Positions 33,259 to 42,006 of a stretch of DNA of 64,000 nt are shown piece by piece. Position numbers and translations under genes: made by a program. The stretch's first letter is position 1. Each line of letters begins with the position of its first letter. A model generated the notes under the pieces. The model ran no database searches and was not told the origin of the DNA. It saw only the letters and a list, made by a program, of their open reading frames with translations. Source of the DNA: DASYVD01 sp036000545 (GTDB taxonomy: Bacteria; Actinomycetota; UBA4738; CALAEC01); NCBI GenBank assembly GCA_036000545.1, contig DASYVD010000098.1, positions 3,590-67,589 of the forward strand. The letters run 5' to 3'.

Positions 33259-33581
33259 GTGGGCTATTTCGTCGTGATCTCAAGGAAGGACCGAGATTGG
33301 AGTACGAGAAGCGCCACGCTGAGGCCCACGATGAATTCATCTCCTCGTTGATCCGGCGAAACCTCGTGCTTCTGAGGGGCGCGTTCTCCGACGAGGTGGA
33401 CGGAGCCTGGGCGGCCTACGTGCTCCATTGCGGAGGTCTCGAGGAGGCCGGGAAGATCGCGGCCGAAGATCCCTTCGTTACGAACGGCGTGATGCGGTCT
33501 GTCTGCGTCGAGTGGCAGCTCGTGGGGATCAACCCCGATGCGATCGACGACGAGGCCATCGTCAGGCCCAAGGATGTATAG
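33259..33581 (+). CDS. YciI-like protein with an apparent -1 frameshift
   Basis: Two frames together make one YciI-family protein. GTG 33259, right after GGAGGG, begins GYFVVISRKDRDW, a typical YciI first strand. That frame then leaves the homology. From base 33300 the next frame back continues EYEKRHAEAHDEFISSLI, LVLLRGAFSDEV and a strand VCVEWQLVGI to a stop at 33581, giving about 107 residues. A start at TTG 33297 alone would lose the first strand and has no ribosome site. YciI proteins are small ferredoxin-like enzymes of mostly unknown activity. This could be a sequencing or assembly error, a real frameshift mutation, or programmed slippage at the local sequence GATTGGAG. Confidence 0.6.
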
Positions 33582-33642
33582 CGACGCTTCCTGACGGGAG
33601 AGGCCGCTTTACGCGGCCCGCCTCCCACCCGATACTCCCCGC

Positions 33643-34332
33643 GTGGAGATCCTCTTCTTCCTCGGTTTCATCGTCCTGGCGATCGCGGCCGTTTCCCTGT
33701 CCCTGTACCTCCAAGCAAAGCGGCGCCAAGAGTTCTTCGCCTTCGCCCAGGGTTTCGGGTTCGAATACTCGCGGCGCGATCCTTTCGGACTCCTGGAGCT
33801 CCCCTTCCACCTGTTCACGCGAGGCGACGGCCGCGGGATCGAGAACGTTCTCTGGGGCCAGTGGAAGGGTCAGCCGGTCAAGGTATGCGACTACTGGTAC
33901 TACGAGGAGCATCGGGACTCGGAAGGACGGACCCGCCGCACCTATCATCGCTTTAACTGCGCGGCTCTCGAGGTCGACGCGGCCTTCCCGCCGATCGTTG
34001 TTGGGAGGGAGGGCCTGTTCAGCCGGCTGGCCGACCACCTCGGCTTCCGGGACATCGAGTTCGAGTCGGAGGAGTTCAACCGGCGGTTTCAAGTGCGGTC
34101 GGGAGACCGGAGGTTCGCGTACGAGCTGGTGGACGCCCGGATGATGCGATGGCTCCTGGCGCTGGAGCGCTCGGTGTCGTTCGAGGTGGTCGGACGGTGG
34201 ATCCTGGCCTACCATGGCCGGGTTCGCCCGGAGGCGCTGGTCCCACTGATCGGGGCGGCGGCGGAATTCCGGGATCGCATCCCGCGGGCCGCTTGGGGCC
34301 AGCATGGGATCGACCAGAAGGAGGAAGCGTGA
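33643..34332 (+). CDS. Membrane-anchored hypothetical protein (operon with lemA)
   Basis: A 229-residue protein with one N-terminal membrane helix (ILFFLGFIVLAIAAVSLSLYL). A soluble domain follows, beginning RRQEFFAFAQGFGFEYSRRD. The pattern LPFHLFTRGDGRGIENVLWG, VCDYWYYEEH, RTYHRFNCAALEVD and FEVVGRWILAYHGRVRP reads as an alpha/beta domain. It recalls the DUF3137-type proteins often found next to LemA, but I am not certain of that family. GTG 33643. It overlaps the lemA start as GTGA, so the two are coupled. Function unknown. Confidence 0.65.
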   Translation: MEILFFLGFIVLAIAAVSLSLYLQAKRRQEFFAFAQGFGFEYSRRDPFGLLELPFHLFTRGDGRGIENVLWGQWKGQPVKVCDYWYYEEHRDSEGRTRRTYHRFNCAALEVDAAFPPIVVGREGLFSRLADHLGFRDIEFESEEFNRRFQVRSGDRRFAYELVDARMMRWLLALERSVSFEVVGRWILAYHGRVRPEALVPLIGAAAEFRDRIPRAAWGQHGIDQKEEA

Positions 34333-34934
34333 GTGGCCTGGTGATCGTGCTGATCGTCCTGGGGCTGGTGCTCCTGCTCGGGCTGGCCGTAGCGACGTCC
34401 TACAACCGCTTCGTGACTCAGCGGAACCTCATCCGGGATGCCTTCGCCAACATCGATACGGAGCTCCGGCGGCGGTACGACCTAATCCCCAACCTCGTCG
34501 AGACGGTGAGGGGCTACGCGTCGCACGAGCGAGAGACGTTCGAGAACGTGACCCGGGCACGGGCCGCCGCGGTGGCGGCGACGGGGTCCCCGGCCGAGCA
34601 GGCCGCAGCCGAGGGGCCGCTCGTAGCCGCGCTCCGCCAGTTGTTCGCCGTGGCGGAGAACTATCCCCAGCTGCGGGCGAACGAGAACTTCCTCGCCCTG
34701 CAAGGGGAACTGGGCAACACGGAGGACCGGATCCAGGCCTCGCGGCGCTTCTACAACGCGAACGTGCGGGACTACAACCGCCGGGTTCAGTCCGTCCCGT
34801 CGAACATCGTGGCATCGATCTGGAGCTTCAAGGAAGAGGAGTTCTTCGAGGTCGAGCCGGCGATGCGGGAGCGGGTGGAGGAGGCTCCCCGAGTGGACTT
34901 CACCCCTCCGCAGACCGGCGGATCCGCCTCGTGA
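34329..34934 (+). CDS. lemA: LemA family protein
   Basis: A LemA protein of about 201 residues. One membrane helix at the N-terminus (LVIVLIVLGLVLLLGLAVA) is followed by the family core: YNRFVTQRNLIRDAFANIDT, RRRYDLIPNLVETVRGYASH, E-F-xxVTRARAAA, LQGELGNTEDRIQASRRFYN, VRDYNRRVQSVPSNIVA and a final FEVEPAMRE. LemA folds as a helical bundle exposed outside the membrane or in the cytoplasm; its function is unclear. The GTG start overlaps the preceding gene. Its last 35 bp overlap the 3' end of the convergent MFS gene. Confidence 0.93.
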   Translation: MSGLVIVLIVLGLVLLLGLAVATSYNRFVTQRNLIRDAFANIDTELRRRYDLIPNLVETVRGYASHERETFENVTRARAAAVAATGSPAEQAAAEGPLVAALRQLFAVAENYPQLRANENFLALQGELGNTEDRIQASRRFYNANVRDYNRRVQSVPSNIVASIWSFKEEEFFEVEPAMRERVEEAPRVDFTPPQTGGSAS

Positions 34935-36150
34935 GGATGGTCCACACCAGCGCGTAGATGATCGACACGGCGGCGAGCCCGTACATCACGGCGCGGGGGC
35001 CCACGTGGTCGGCGGCCCATCCCGAGACGAAGATCGACATCGCCAGGGTGAGGGTCACCAGCCCGTAGTCGAAGGAGAACACGCGGCCCCGGATGAAGTC
35101 CGGAACCACCGTCTGCAAGCCGTAGGTTGACAGGGTCCACTGCCCACCGCCGCCGAGGTGGGCCAGCATGCACAGGATGGCGGCCACGAGGAGGCTCCCG
35201 GACAGCGGGAAGAGACCGTAGAAGACCCCGTAGGTCACCATGGCCAGGCTGCATCCGAGGAGGACTCCGGCGAGGTCACGGGTGAATCGGCGGGCCAGGA
35301 ACGGTCCGATCAGGGCCCCGATCCCACGGAAGGCGAACAGGATCCCCGTGCCCCGGTCGCCCGCGTGGAAGACCTCCAGAGCGAACACGGGGAGCAGGCC
35401 GATGACCCCCGCGCCGAGGCCGAACCCGCCCTTCACGGTCAGCAGGGCCAGCACGCGGTGATCCCGCCGAGCGTACCGAAACGTCTCGGCCAAGGCGCTG
35501 AGCATGCCGGCGTGCTCGCGACCCTCTCGCGCTTCGGCGAAGGGACGGCGGATGCCCATCAGGAGCCCCGCCGAGAGCGCGAAGGAGAGTCCGTCACCGA
35601 CGAAGGCCGCGTTCCGTCCGAGGGTGGCGGCGACCAGCCCGCCGAGCGCCCCTCCGACGGCGAGCATCATCCCCCAGGCCGAGCCCACAAGGGCGTTGGC
35701 CACGGGAAGGTCCTCGCGGTCGACCAGGTTCGGGACCGAGGCTGATGAGGTGGGCTCGAAGAGAGCTCCCAATGCCGACACGGCGCCGACGATGGCCAAG
35801 GCGATCCAGACCTCGTCGGGACGGTCCACCAGGAGCAGGCCCAGGATGAGTACGGAACGCGCCATGTCCGAACCGACCATGAGCCACTTTCGATCAACGC
35901 GGTCCGCGAGGTAGCCCCCCAGCGGGGTAAACACGGCGAACCCCAGGAGCTGGATGGAGAGCGCGAGCGCTGTGATGGCAGCTGACCCCGTGAGGTCGAA
36001 CACCAGGCCGACCAGGGCCACGGTGGCGAACCAGTCTCCGGCGAACGAGATCAGCTGGGCCGAGTACAGGCGGGCGAAGTCTCGATTCCGGCCGAGGAGG
36101 GAAAGTGCGGCCCGGAGCCCGCCACGTAGGATCCTTCTGCGCCCCTGCAC
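34900..36150 (-). CDS. Major facilitator superfamily transporter (drug-efflux type)
   Basis: A 416-residue MFS permease with twelve predicted helices. The first reads FARLYSAQLISFAGDWFATV, and the motif A loop between helices 2 and 3 is GGYLADRVDRKWLMVGSD. This arrangement matches the MdtG/enterobactin-exporter-like group (MFS_3) common in actinobacteria. It probably exports small molecules with proton antiport; the substrate is unknown. GTG 36150 lies 8 nt after a TACCCT hexamer. Its 3' end overlaps lemA on the other strand by 35 bp. Confidence 0.87.
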   Translation of the reverse strand: MQGRRRILRGGLRAALSLLGRNRDFARLYSAQLISFAGDWFATVALVGLVFDLTGSAAITALALSIQLLGFAVFTPLGGYLADRVDRKWLMVGSDMARSVLILGLLLVDRPDEVWIALAIVGAVSALGALFEPTSSASVPNLVDREDLPVANALVGSAWGMMLAVGGALGGLVAATLGRNAAFVGDGLSFALSAGLLMGIRRPFAEAREGREHAGMLSALAETFRYARRDHRVLALLTVKGGFGLGAGVIGLLPVFALEVFHAGDRGTGILFAFRGIGALIGPFLARRFTRDLAGVLLGCSLAMVTYGVFYGLFPLSGSLLVAAILCMLAHLGGGGQWTLSTYGLQTVVPDFIRGRVFSFDYGLVTLTLAMSIFVSGWAADHVGPRAVMYGLAAVSIIYALVWTILTRRIRRSAEG

Positions 36151-36261
36151 GGCAGCCGAGGGTAGCAGGCGAACGGACGTGCCTCACGGGCCGGAGTGCC
36201 TGCGGTTGCATCCCGTCGGACTCGTCCGGGTAGGCTAGAAGCGGGCGGAAGGGAGGCAACC

Positions 36262-36909
36262 ATGCTCGAGCGCATCACCTGGATCAAGCAATCCACCTAC
36301 CGCTGGGCTGGCGACGACCTCACGGTGTACGTGGACTCCTGGGGGGCGGGCCAGGACGCACAGCCTGCCGACGTCGTGTTCATCACCCACGCCCACTACG
36401 ACCACTTCGATTCGGAGGACATCGCGGCCATCCGTTCGGACGACTCGGTCTTCGTTGCTCCGAAGGACGTGGCCCGGGAGCTGTCGGGCAAGGTAACAGC
36501 CGTCTCGCCGGGAGACACGATCGACGTGAAAGGGGTCAGGGGCCAGGCCGTTCCAGCCTACAACATCGCACAGCACCGCCTAGACAAGCACCCCAAGGCG
36601 AACGGCTGGGTCGGGTACATCCTGGAGCTCGGAGGCAGCACCTACTACTTCTCCGGCGACACCGACGCGCTGCCCGAGCTCGAGGATGTCGACACGGATG
36701 TGGCGTTCGTGTGTGTCGGCGGTGATCCGTTCGTCATGACTCCCGGTGAGGCCGCCGGATTGGTCAAGGCTATGGAACCCCAGGTCGCTGTACCCAACCA
36801 CTACGGGTGGGCGGTCGGCACGCCGGCCAACGCCGAGACGTTCCGGCGGGAGGCCGAGCCGGTGAAGGTAGAGATCCTGGTCCCCGTGGTTCCATTCGAG
36901 AAGACCTGA
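36262..36909 (+). CDS. Metallo-beta-lactamase fold hydrolase (UlaG-like)
   Basis: A 215-residue MBL-fold metal hydrolase. The signature is THAHYDHFD (HxHxDH) after the strand ADVVFI, with later metal ligands in FSGDTDALPEL and the final His in VPNHYGWAVG. The short N-terminal strand WIKQSTYRWAGDDLTVYVD and the overall length match the UlaG/lactonase-like subgroup often annotated as Zn-dependent hydrolase. Substrate unknown. ATG 36262 follows GGGAGG by five bases; a TAGGCT at 36231-36236 is a candidate promoter. Confidence 0.88.
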   Translation: MLERITWIKQSTYRWAGDDLTVYVDSWGAGQDAQPADVVFITHAHYDHFDSEDIAAIRSDDSVFVAPKDVARELSGKVTAVSPGDTIDVKGVRGQAVPAYNIAQHRLDKHPKANGWVGYILELGGSTYYFSGDTDALPELEDVDTDVAFVCVGGDPFVMTPGEAAGLVKAMEPQVAVPNHYGWAVGTPANAETFRREAEPVKVEILVPVVPFEKT

Positions 36910-36947
36910 ACCAGGAGAGAGCGACGAAGCGCGGCTCGAATCGACGG

Positions 36948-37220
36948 GTGGCCGCCTACCTGGTGGGCGCGGGCCTTCTGGTAGGGGGTGTTGTGGCCGT
37001 GACGTCGGCGGCCACCGGTGTGCTCATGTGCCGATTCGACACCGTGGGGGCGTGCCATGCCCTGGTGCGAACCCTGGCGGTGCGAGTGGGGCTCGTGGCG
37101 GGCGGGATGGCGGTGCTGATGTTCCTTCTCGTGGCCGGACTGATGAAGATGACCGCAGAAGACGAGGAGCGACGAGAATTACCGGACGAGGCCGCCTCGG
37201 TCTGGGGCGAGCCCTGGTAG
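36948..37220 (+). CDS. Small two-helix membrane protein
   Basis: A short membrane protein, about 90 residues from GTG 36948. The start is uncertain: the frame is open into the previous gene and a CTG at 36906 is also possible. It has two hydrophobic helices (AAYLVGAGLLVGGVVAVTSA; VGLVAGGMAVLMFLLVAGLM) flanking a loop with a Cys pair (MCRFDTVGACHALV). An acidic tail follows (AEDEERRELPDEAASVWGEP). No known family. It lies between the MBL hydrolase and the DUF2090 gene on the same strand. Confidence 0.55.
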   Translation: MAAYLVGAGLLVGGVVAVTSAATGVLMCRFDTVGACHALVRTLAVRVGLVAGGMAVLMFLLVAGLMKMTAEDEERRELPDEAASVWGEPW

Positions 37221-37249
37221 CGAGGAGAAGGGATGGAGGGAGGAGGACC

Positions 37250-38155
37250 ATGACGCTGGGTTACGACGGGGAGCTCTACATCCTGGCCTTCGACCACCGT
37301 GGGTCGTTCCAGAAGAAGCTGATGGGGATCCAGGGGACTCCCAGCGCTGAGGAGGCGGACCGGATCACTGACGCCAAGACGACGATCTTCGAGGGGTTCC
37401 TTCGAGCCATCGACGAGGGCGCCCCGCGCGACTCGGCCGGGCTCCTGGTGGACGAGCAGTATGGGGGAGAGGTGGCCCGCAGAGCCCGCAGCGAGGGCCT
37501 TGTCTTGGCCATGCCGGTGGAGAAGAGCGGGCAGGACGAATTCGACTTCGAGTACGGGGAGGAGTTCGGGAAGCACATCGAGGAGTTCGATCCGGTCTTC
37601 ACCAAGGTCCTGGTGCGTTTCAACCCCGAGGGCGATAAGGAGATGAACGCTCGGCAAATCATCCGCCTCCGAGAGCTCTCGGAGTGGCTTCACGAGCGCG
37701 ATCGCAAGTTCCTCTTCGAGCTCTTGGTTCCAGCGGAGCCGGAACAGCTCGAGAGAGTGGGAGGAGACGAGGACCGGTACGACCGTGAGGTGCGCCCCAA
37801 GCTGATGCTCGACACCATCGCAAGCCTGCAGGCAGGAGGCGTCGAGCCCGATGTGTGGAAGATCGAGGGACTGGACGCGCGAGAGGACTGCGAGCGAGTG
37901 GCGGCGCTGGTGCGCTCGGACGGCCGCGACGGAGTGGCCTGCGTGGTCCTGGGGCGCGGGGCAGACGACTCCGCCGTCGACCACTGGCTGAAACAGGGTG
38001 CCGGCGTGCCTGGGTACGTCGGTTTCGCCATCGGCCGGACCATCTGGTGGAACCCGCTGAAGGGGTACCTGGACGGCTCCGTGCCGAGGGACGAGGCCGC
38101 GGGACAGATCTCCAAGAACTACCGGCGGTTCATCGACGTGTATCGGGCGGGCTGA
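37250..38155 (+). CDS. DUF2090 / IolC C-terminal-like aldolase-fold protein
   Basis: A 301-residue protein that begins GELYILAFDHRGSFQKKLMG, the hallmark of the DUF2090 domain found at the C-terminus of some 5-dehydro-2-deoxygluconokinases (IolC) and as a stand-alone protein. Further blocks are AGLLVDEQYGGEVARRARSE, KFLFELLVPAEPEQL, EPDVWKIEGLD and VGFAIGRTIWWNPLKGYLDG. The fold resembles class I aldolases, with Lys in VWKIEG as a candidate active residue. This suggests an aldolase acting on a sugar phosphate. No myo-inositol genes are near, so the pathway is open. ATG 37250 follows a strong GGGAGGAGG. Confidence 0.8.
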   Translation: MTLGYDGELYILAFDHRGSFQKKLMGIQGTPSAEEADRITDAKTTIFEGFLRAIDEGAPRDSAGLLVDEQYGGEVARRARSEGLVLAMPVEKSGQDEFDFEYGEEFGKHIEEFDPVFTKVLVRFNPEGDKEMNARQIIRLRELSEWLHERDRKFLFELLVPAEPEQLERVGGDEDRYDREVRPKLMLDTIASLQAGGVEPDVWKIEGLDAREDCERVAALVRSDGRDGVACVVLGRGADDSAVDHWLKQGAGVPGYVGFAIGRTIWWNPLKGYLDGSVPRDEAAGQISKNYRRFIDVYRAG

Positions 38156-38199
38156 GGCCTCGCTCGTTCATCGTTTGGCGCTCCGCCCATCGAGGCGAA

Positions 38200-38205
38200 T
38201 AGAAT
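38200..38205 (+). promoter_or_regulatory. -10 hexamer TAGAAT for the dodecin gene
   Basis: TAGAAT lies 42 nt upstream of the dodecin ATG, leaving a leader of about 36 nt that carries the ribosome site AAGAGGAGG. Confidence 0.45.
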
Positions 38206-38247
38206 CGCGGGCTCGGAAGCCACCGACCGGCGAAAGAGGAGGGCGAC

Positions 38248-38451
38248 ATGGCCGTCATCAAGACCATCGACCTCGTAGGGGTCTCCACCGAGTCCTGGCG
38301 TGACGCCGCAGCGCAGGCCCTCGCCGAGGCGGGCAAGACGCTGCGAGGAATCGAGGGCATGGACGTGTTGGAGACCTCGGCCGTCGTCGAGGGAAGCGAG
38401 ATCAAGGAGTACCAGACGCACGTCCGGATCAAGTTCCGGATCGAGCGGTAG
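38248..38451 (+). CDS. Dodecin family protein lacking the usual flavin-stacking Trp
   Basis: A 67-residue protein with the dodecin pattern: VIKTIDLVGVSTESWRDAAA, QALAEAGKTLRGIEGMDVLE and a last strand IKEYQTHVRIKFRIE. Dodecins form hollow dodecamers that store flavin or CoA. The position that in flavin-binding dodecins is Trp (in an IRW-type motif before the central strand) is here Gly (IEGMDV), so flavin binding may be weak or the ligand different. The gene is well set up, with AGGAGG and a TAGAAT promoter. It is convergent with a 68-residue gene. Confidence 0.87.
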   Translation: MAVIKTIDLVGVSTESWRDAAAQALAEAGKTLRGIEGMDVLETSAVVEGSEIKEYQTHVRIKFRIER

Positions 38452-38472
38452 CCCTTCCCTCGAAAGCGATCC

Positions 38473-38679
38473 CTATTTGGGTTCTTGACCCGGCCGCTTG
38501 ACCTTAGCCTTCTTCATCTCGTCGATCGCCTTCGCGACCCCATCCTCGTCCGTCCAAGGAGGCTCGCTTGACCGGGCGAGCACCTTGTCCGCGGGATCAG
38601 GCTCCCCGTTCTCGTTTTTCGCATCCACGTACTCCCACGTGAAGCTGCCTCCGGAAACGATCCTGTACATCTTCGGCAT
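38473..38679 (-). CDS. Small hypothetical protein
   Basis: A 68-residue soluble protein of unknown function. It starts MPKMYRIVSGGSFTWEYVDA, then has an acidic/Pro-rich part (ENGEPDPADKVLARSSE) and ends in a helix with Lys repeats (AIDEMKKAKVKRPGQEPK). A strong ribosome site (GAGGAGGGGG) stands before ATG 38679, which makes it a likely real gene. Convergent with the dodecin gene. Confidence 0.6.
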   Translation of the reverse strand: MPKMYRIVSGGSFTWEYVDAKNENGEPDPADKVLARSSEPPWTDEDGVAKAIDEMKKAKVKRPGQEPK

Positions 38680-38734
38680 TGCCCCCTCCTCGCACCGGCC
38701 GCGACGTCATTGTGTGTGAGGGTGGACGAGCAGG

Positions 38735-41700
38735 TCAAGCCGGACCCGGGGTGGCGGCGAGGGCCGCGAGGCTTTCCCGAGCCCGCTCCGCCGAGACTAT
38801 GTTGCCTTTCTCCTCGTAGAGGCGGATCGCCTCCTCCAGAAAGCCAGCCACGTCTCTCGGCCGGGCTGCCAGCAGCAGGACCTCGGCCAGATCGATGTAC
38901 GCATCACCCCGCATGTTGAGGGCGTCCGTCTCGTTCGCCAGCTGCACTGCCCGGCGGGCCTGGCTCTCAGCCTGATCTAGATCCCCCTTCCGCGCATCGA
39001 CCTTGGCCCGGATTCCTAGCAGCATGACCTGGGAAGCCGCGTCGTCGCTGGCGCCAGCTTCCTCGCTGATCCGGGCGAGCCGCTCGGCCTCATCCAGACG
39101 CCCTTGCGCCACAACCGCCTGGCCGAGTTCCGCGGCCATCGTCGAGAGGAACCCCCGTTCTCCGAGCCGCTCGAGTTCCTCGTAACCTCGCCGGAGGGCC
39201 TGTTCGGCAGCGGTGTGGTCCCCAGCCAGCCTCTCAAGGCTCCCGAGGGCCTCGTCGGCGCCCGATGACCACAGCCCCAGCCCAAGGTCCTCGAAGATGG
39301 CTCTGGCCTGCTCGATCCGCTCTCGGGACCCCATGAACCGACCCAGCATGGCCTGGAACTGAGCCTCCGCCATCAGGACGCTGGCTTCGACCCGGCGGTC
39401 CCCAGACGCACGCTGGCGGATGTCCTTGCACCGCCGTAGGCCTTCCTCCGCGTGCGTTGGTCCGAGGAGCACAGCGGCGGCCAGGCGCGCCAGGGCGGAC
39501 ATCTCGCGTCCCCGGTCGCCGGCAACGCCGGCGCTCCGCACGACGCGCTCAAGCCCCCGCTCGGCTGCCCTATAACGGCAGGCCATCCAGTCGACTTCCA
39601 CGAGCAAGTCGGTGGCCTGCGCAAGGCCCCTTTCGTCGCCCGCCTGCCCGAGGATCGGGAAGATGCCCTCCACACCTCGCTGGATCGCCGCGGTCTGGCC
39701 TTCGGGCTTGGTGTGGAGCAGGAGCCACAGGCGCGACAGTCGGGCCCGCGCGGCGGCCCGCCGGTCCCCTGCGGCCTCTGCCCCTCTGTACGCGGCGTCG
39801 AGCATCTCCTCCGCCCGCGCCAGATCGCCGCGGTCGAGAAGGGCCTGTCCGAAGTCGGCGACGACCGAGGCCCGCGCGGGATGGTCCTCGGGCAGGAGTT
39901 CGACAGCCCTGAGCAAGAGGCTCGTGGCCGCGGCCAGGTCGCTGCGGGCGAACGCTCGCCGTCCGGACGAGGCCAGTCTCTCCGCGGCCCGCACCGCGAT
40001 CCCCCGGGCGTGCTCATCGACCGGCCCCAGTTCGGAGCGGTAGCGATAGGCCTGTTCCAGGTGGTGGCCGATGATTTCCTCGAACTCGGGCATCCGGTCC
40101 CCGACCCTCGCCTCCACCCATGCGGCCAGCCGCTCATGCAGGTCGGCGCGCATCTCCTTCGGGATCGCCTGATATGCGGCGTCACGGATGAGGATGTGTC
40201 GAAAGCGGAATGCGTCTTCGCCGCTGAAGGGGGACACGTCGGGAATCATCAGCTCCTTGCGGACCAGGGATTGGAGCTGCCGGCCAACGTCGCCGCGCTC
40301 GGCCGCGGGGGTCAGCGCGGCCACAGCGCCCCAATAGAAGACCTTGCCGATGACGCTGGCGCGCTGAGCGACGGCCCGCTCCGCTTCGTCGAGCCGCTCC
40401 AGCCGGGCTGCCAGCAACGCCGAGATCGTGGGCGGGACCTCAAATCGAGCCAGGTCGCGTGATGCCAACCAGTGGCCCCTCTCCAAGCGAAGGGATTCTT
40501 GATCAAGGAGCATCCGAACGATCTCCTCGATGAAGAAAGGGTTTCCCTCGGACGCCTCGGCGATGGCGCGGCCGGTCTGGCCATCGAGGTCCCCCCCTCC
40601 GAGAAGGTTCTGCACGAGCAGTTGGCTCTCCTCGTCGGACAGCGGAGCCAGCGTGATGGTCATGGAGTTTTTGCGACCGGCTCCCCACGCTGGGCTGATG
40701 TCGAGGAGCTCGACGCGGGCAAGGCAGAGCAGGAAGACGGGCCCACGGGTGAAGTCGGAGAGGTACTCGACGAGGTCGAGGAACCCAGGCTGCGCCCAGT
40801 GGATGTCGTCGAACACGATCACCACCGGCCGCTCGTGGGCGGTGACCTCGATGAAGCGCCGGAACCCCCAGAACGTCTCCTCAGGCGTTCCCGAGGCGCC
40901 AGCCAGGCCGATCAGTTGTGCGACGCCTTCGGTGATCCGCTCGGCGTGCTCAACGCCTCGAAGGTGGGCGGCGATGGCCTCCCGAGCAAGCTCGGTATCG
41001 GCTTCCGCTGGTATGTCACACGCCTGCCACACCACCTCGCGCACCGGCCAGTAGGTGATGCCCTCGCCATAGGGAAGACAGCGCCCGCCGAGAACGATCG
41101 GCCGTCCGCCCAGGCTGGTGACGGCCTCCTCGGTCAGACGCGACTTGCCGACTCCTGCGGTTCCCAGCACGGTGAACAGGTAACAGGCCCCTTCCCGAGC
41201 ACTGAGCTCGAACGCCTGCTGGAGCAGGCTCAGCTCGCCGGCCCGCCCCACTATTGGCGAGGCGAGTCCCCGGGCCGCCCGGATGTCGTCCTCTCGGATC
41301 TCCAACAGCCGGTAGATAGCAACCGGCTCGCCCTTTCCCCGCAATCGCCCCACGTTGGTGGGCTCGACCGATACGGCGTCGCGGACGAGCCGGTAGGTGG
41401 CCTCCCCGACGACGATGTCGCCGGGGCTCGCCCCTTGCTCGAGTCGGGCAGCCACGTTGACCGCATCGCCGGTCACGAGGGTCTGTCCCGCCGCGAGGTC
41501 GCCCGATACCACCTCGCCAGTGTTTATTCCGGTGCGAACCTGGAGGGTCACCCCGTATGCCCTGTGGAGTTCCTCGTTCAGCGAGGCCAGCGCGGTGCGG
41601 ATCTCCATGGCGGCCCGCACCGCCCGCAGGGCGTCGTCCTCGTGGACCGCCGGGACGCCGAACACCGCCATCACGGCATCCCCGATGAACTTCTCCACCC

Positions 41701-41941
41701 TGCCGCCGTGGCGCTGGAGGACTCCCGACAGGACGTCGAAGTACCGCGTCATCACTCGGCGAGTGGTTTCCGGGTCCAAGCGCTCACCGAGGCCCGTCGA
41801 GTCGATGACGTCTGCGAACACCACCGTCACGGTCTTCCGGGCCTCCCCGCCGCCTGGCCCGGCCGGAAGCGGGCTGCCGCAGGCCTGGCAGAAGCGGGAG
41901 CGATCCTCGTTCGGCTCCCCGCAAGAGGGACAAGTCTTCAC
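38735..41941 (-). CDS. Adenylate/guanylate cyclase-AAA ATPase-TPR regulator
   Basis: A 1068-residue multidomain protein. Residues 1-25 are a zinc ribbon (CPSCGEPN, CQACG). A class III cyclase domain follows at about 35-215, with the metal Asp in VTVVFADVIDSTGLGERLD, FIGDAVMAVFG, and NVAARLEQ. A STAND-like AAA ATPase spans about 225-600, with Walker A GTAGVGKSRLTEE and Walker B VVIVFDDIHWAQP. The remaining 450 residues are TPR-like helical repeats. No LuxR DNA-binding domain is visible. Such proteins probably couple ligand binding by the repeats to second-messenger synthesis. GTG 41941 lies 6 nt after TAGACT. It is divergent from purA, 65 bp away. Confidence 0.92.
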   Translation of the reverse strand: MKTCPSCGEPNEDRSRFCQACGSPLPAGPGGGEARKTVTVVFADVIDSTGLGERLDPETTRRVMTRYFDVLSGVLQRHGGRVEKFIGDAVMAVFGVPAVHEDDALRAVRAAMEIRTALASLNEELHRAYGVTLQVRTGINTGEVVSGDLAAGQTLVTGDAVNVAARLEQGASPGDIVVGEATYRLVRDAVSVEPTNVGRLRGKGEPVAIYRLLEIREDDIRAARGLASPIVGRAGELSLLQQAFELSAREGACYLFTVLGTAGVGKSRLTEEAVTSLGGRPIVLGGRCLPYGEGITYWPVREVVWQACDIPAEADTELAREAIAAHLRGVEHAERITEGVAQLIGLAGASGTPEETFWGFRRFIEVTAHERPVVIVFDDIHWAQPGFLDLVEYLSDFTRGPVFLLCLARVELLDISPAWGAGRKNSMTITLAPLSDEESQLLVQNLLGGGDLDGQTGRAIAEASEGNPFFIEEIVRMLLDQESLRLERGHWLASRDLARFEVPPTISALLAARLERLDEAERAVAQRASVIGKVFYWGAVAALTPAAERGDVGRQLQSLVRKELMIPDVSPFSGEDAFRFRHILIRDAAYQAIPKEMRADLHERLAAWVEARVGDRMPEFEEIIGHHLEQAYRYRSELGPVDEHARGIAVRAAERLASSGRRAFARSDLAAATSLLLRAVELLPEDHPARASVVADFGQALLDRGDLARAEEMLDAAYRGAEAAGDRRAAARARLSRLWLLLHTKPEGQTAAIQRGVEGIFPILGQAGDERGLAQATDLLVEVDWMACRYRAAERGLERVVRSAGVAGDRGREMSALARLAAAVLLGPTHAEEGLRRCKDIRQRASGDRRVEASVLMAEAQFQAMLGRFMGSRERIEQARAIFEDLGLGLWSSGADEALGSLERLAGDHTAAEQALRRGYEELERLGERGFLSTMAAELGQAVVAQGRLDEAERLARISEEAGASDDAASQVMLLGIRAKVDARKGDLDQAESQARRAVQLANETDALNMRGDAYIDLAEVLLLAARPRDVAGFLEEAIRLYEEKGNIVSAERARESLAALAATPGPA

Positions 41942-41947
41942 GTCGGC

Positions 41948-41953
41948 AGTCTA
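41948..41953 (-). promoter_or_regulatory. -10 hexamer TAGACT, leaderless type
   Basis: TAGACT on the minus strand ends 6 nt before GTG 41941 of the cyclase-ATPase gene. It sits back to back with the purA promoter. Confidence 0.55.
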
Positions 41954-41994
41954 GGTTCTCTGGGTGCCCGGGCGAAGACCGAGTCGCGGGTGGC

Positions 41995-42000
41995 TAGAAT
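41995..42000 (+). promoter_or_regulatory. -10 hexamer TAGAAT, leaderless type (purine operon)
   Basis: TAGAAT ends 6 nt before GTG 42007 of purA. It is probably the promoter of the eight-gene purA-purL run. Confidence 0.6.
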
Positions 42001-42006
42001 CGGGCC

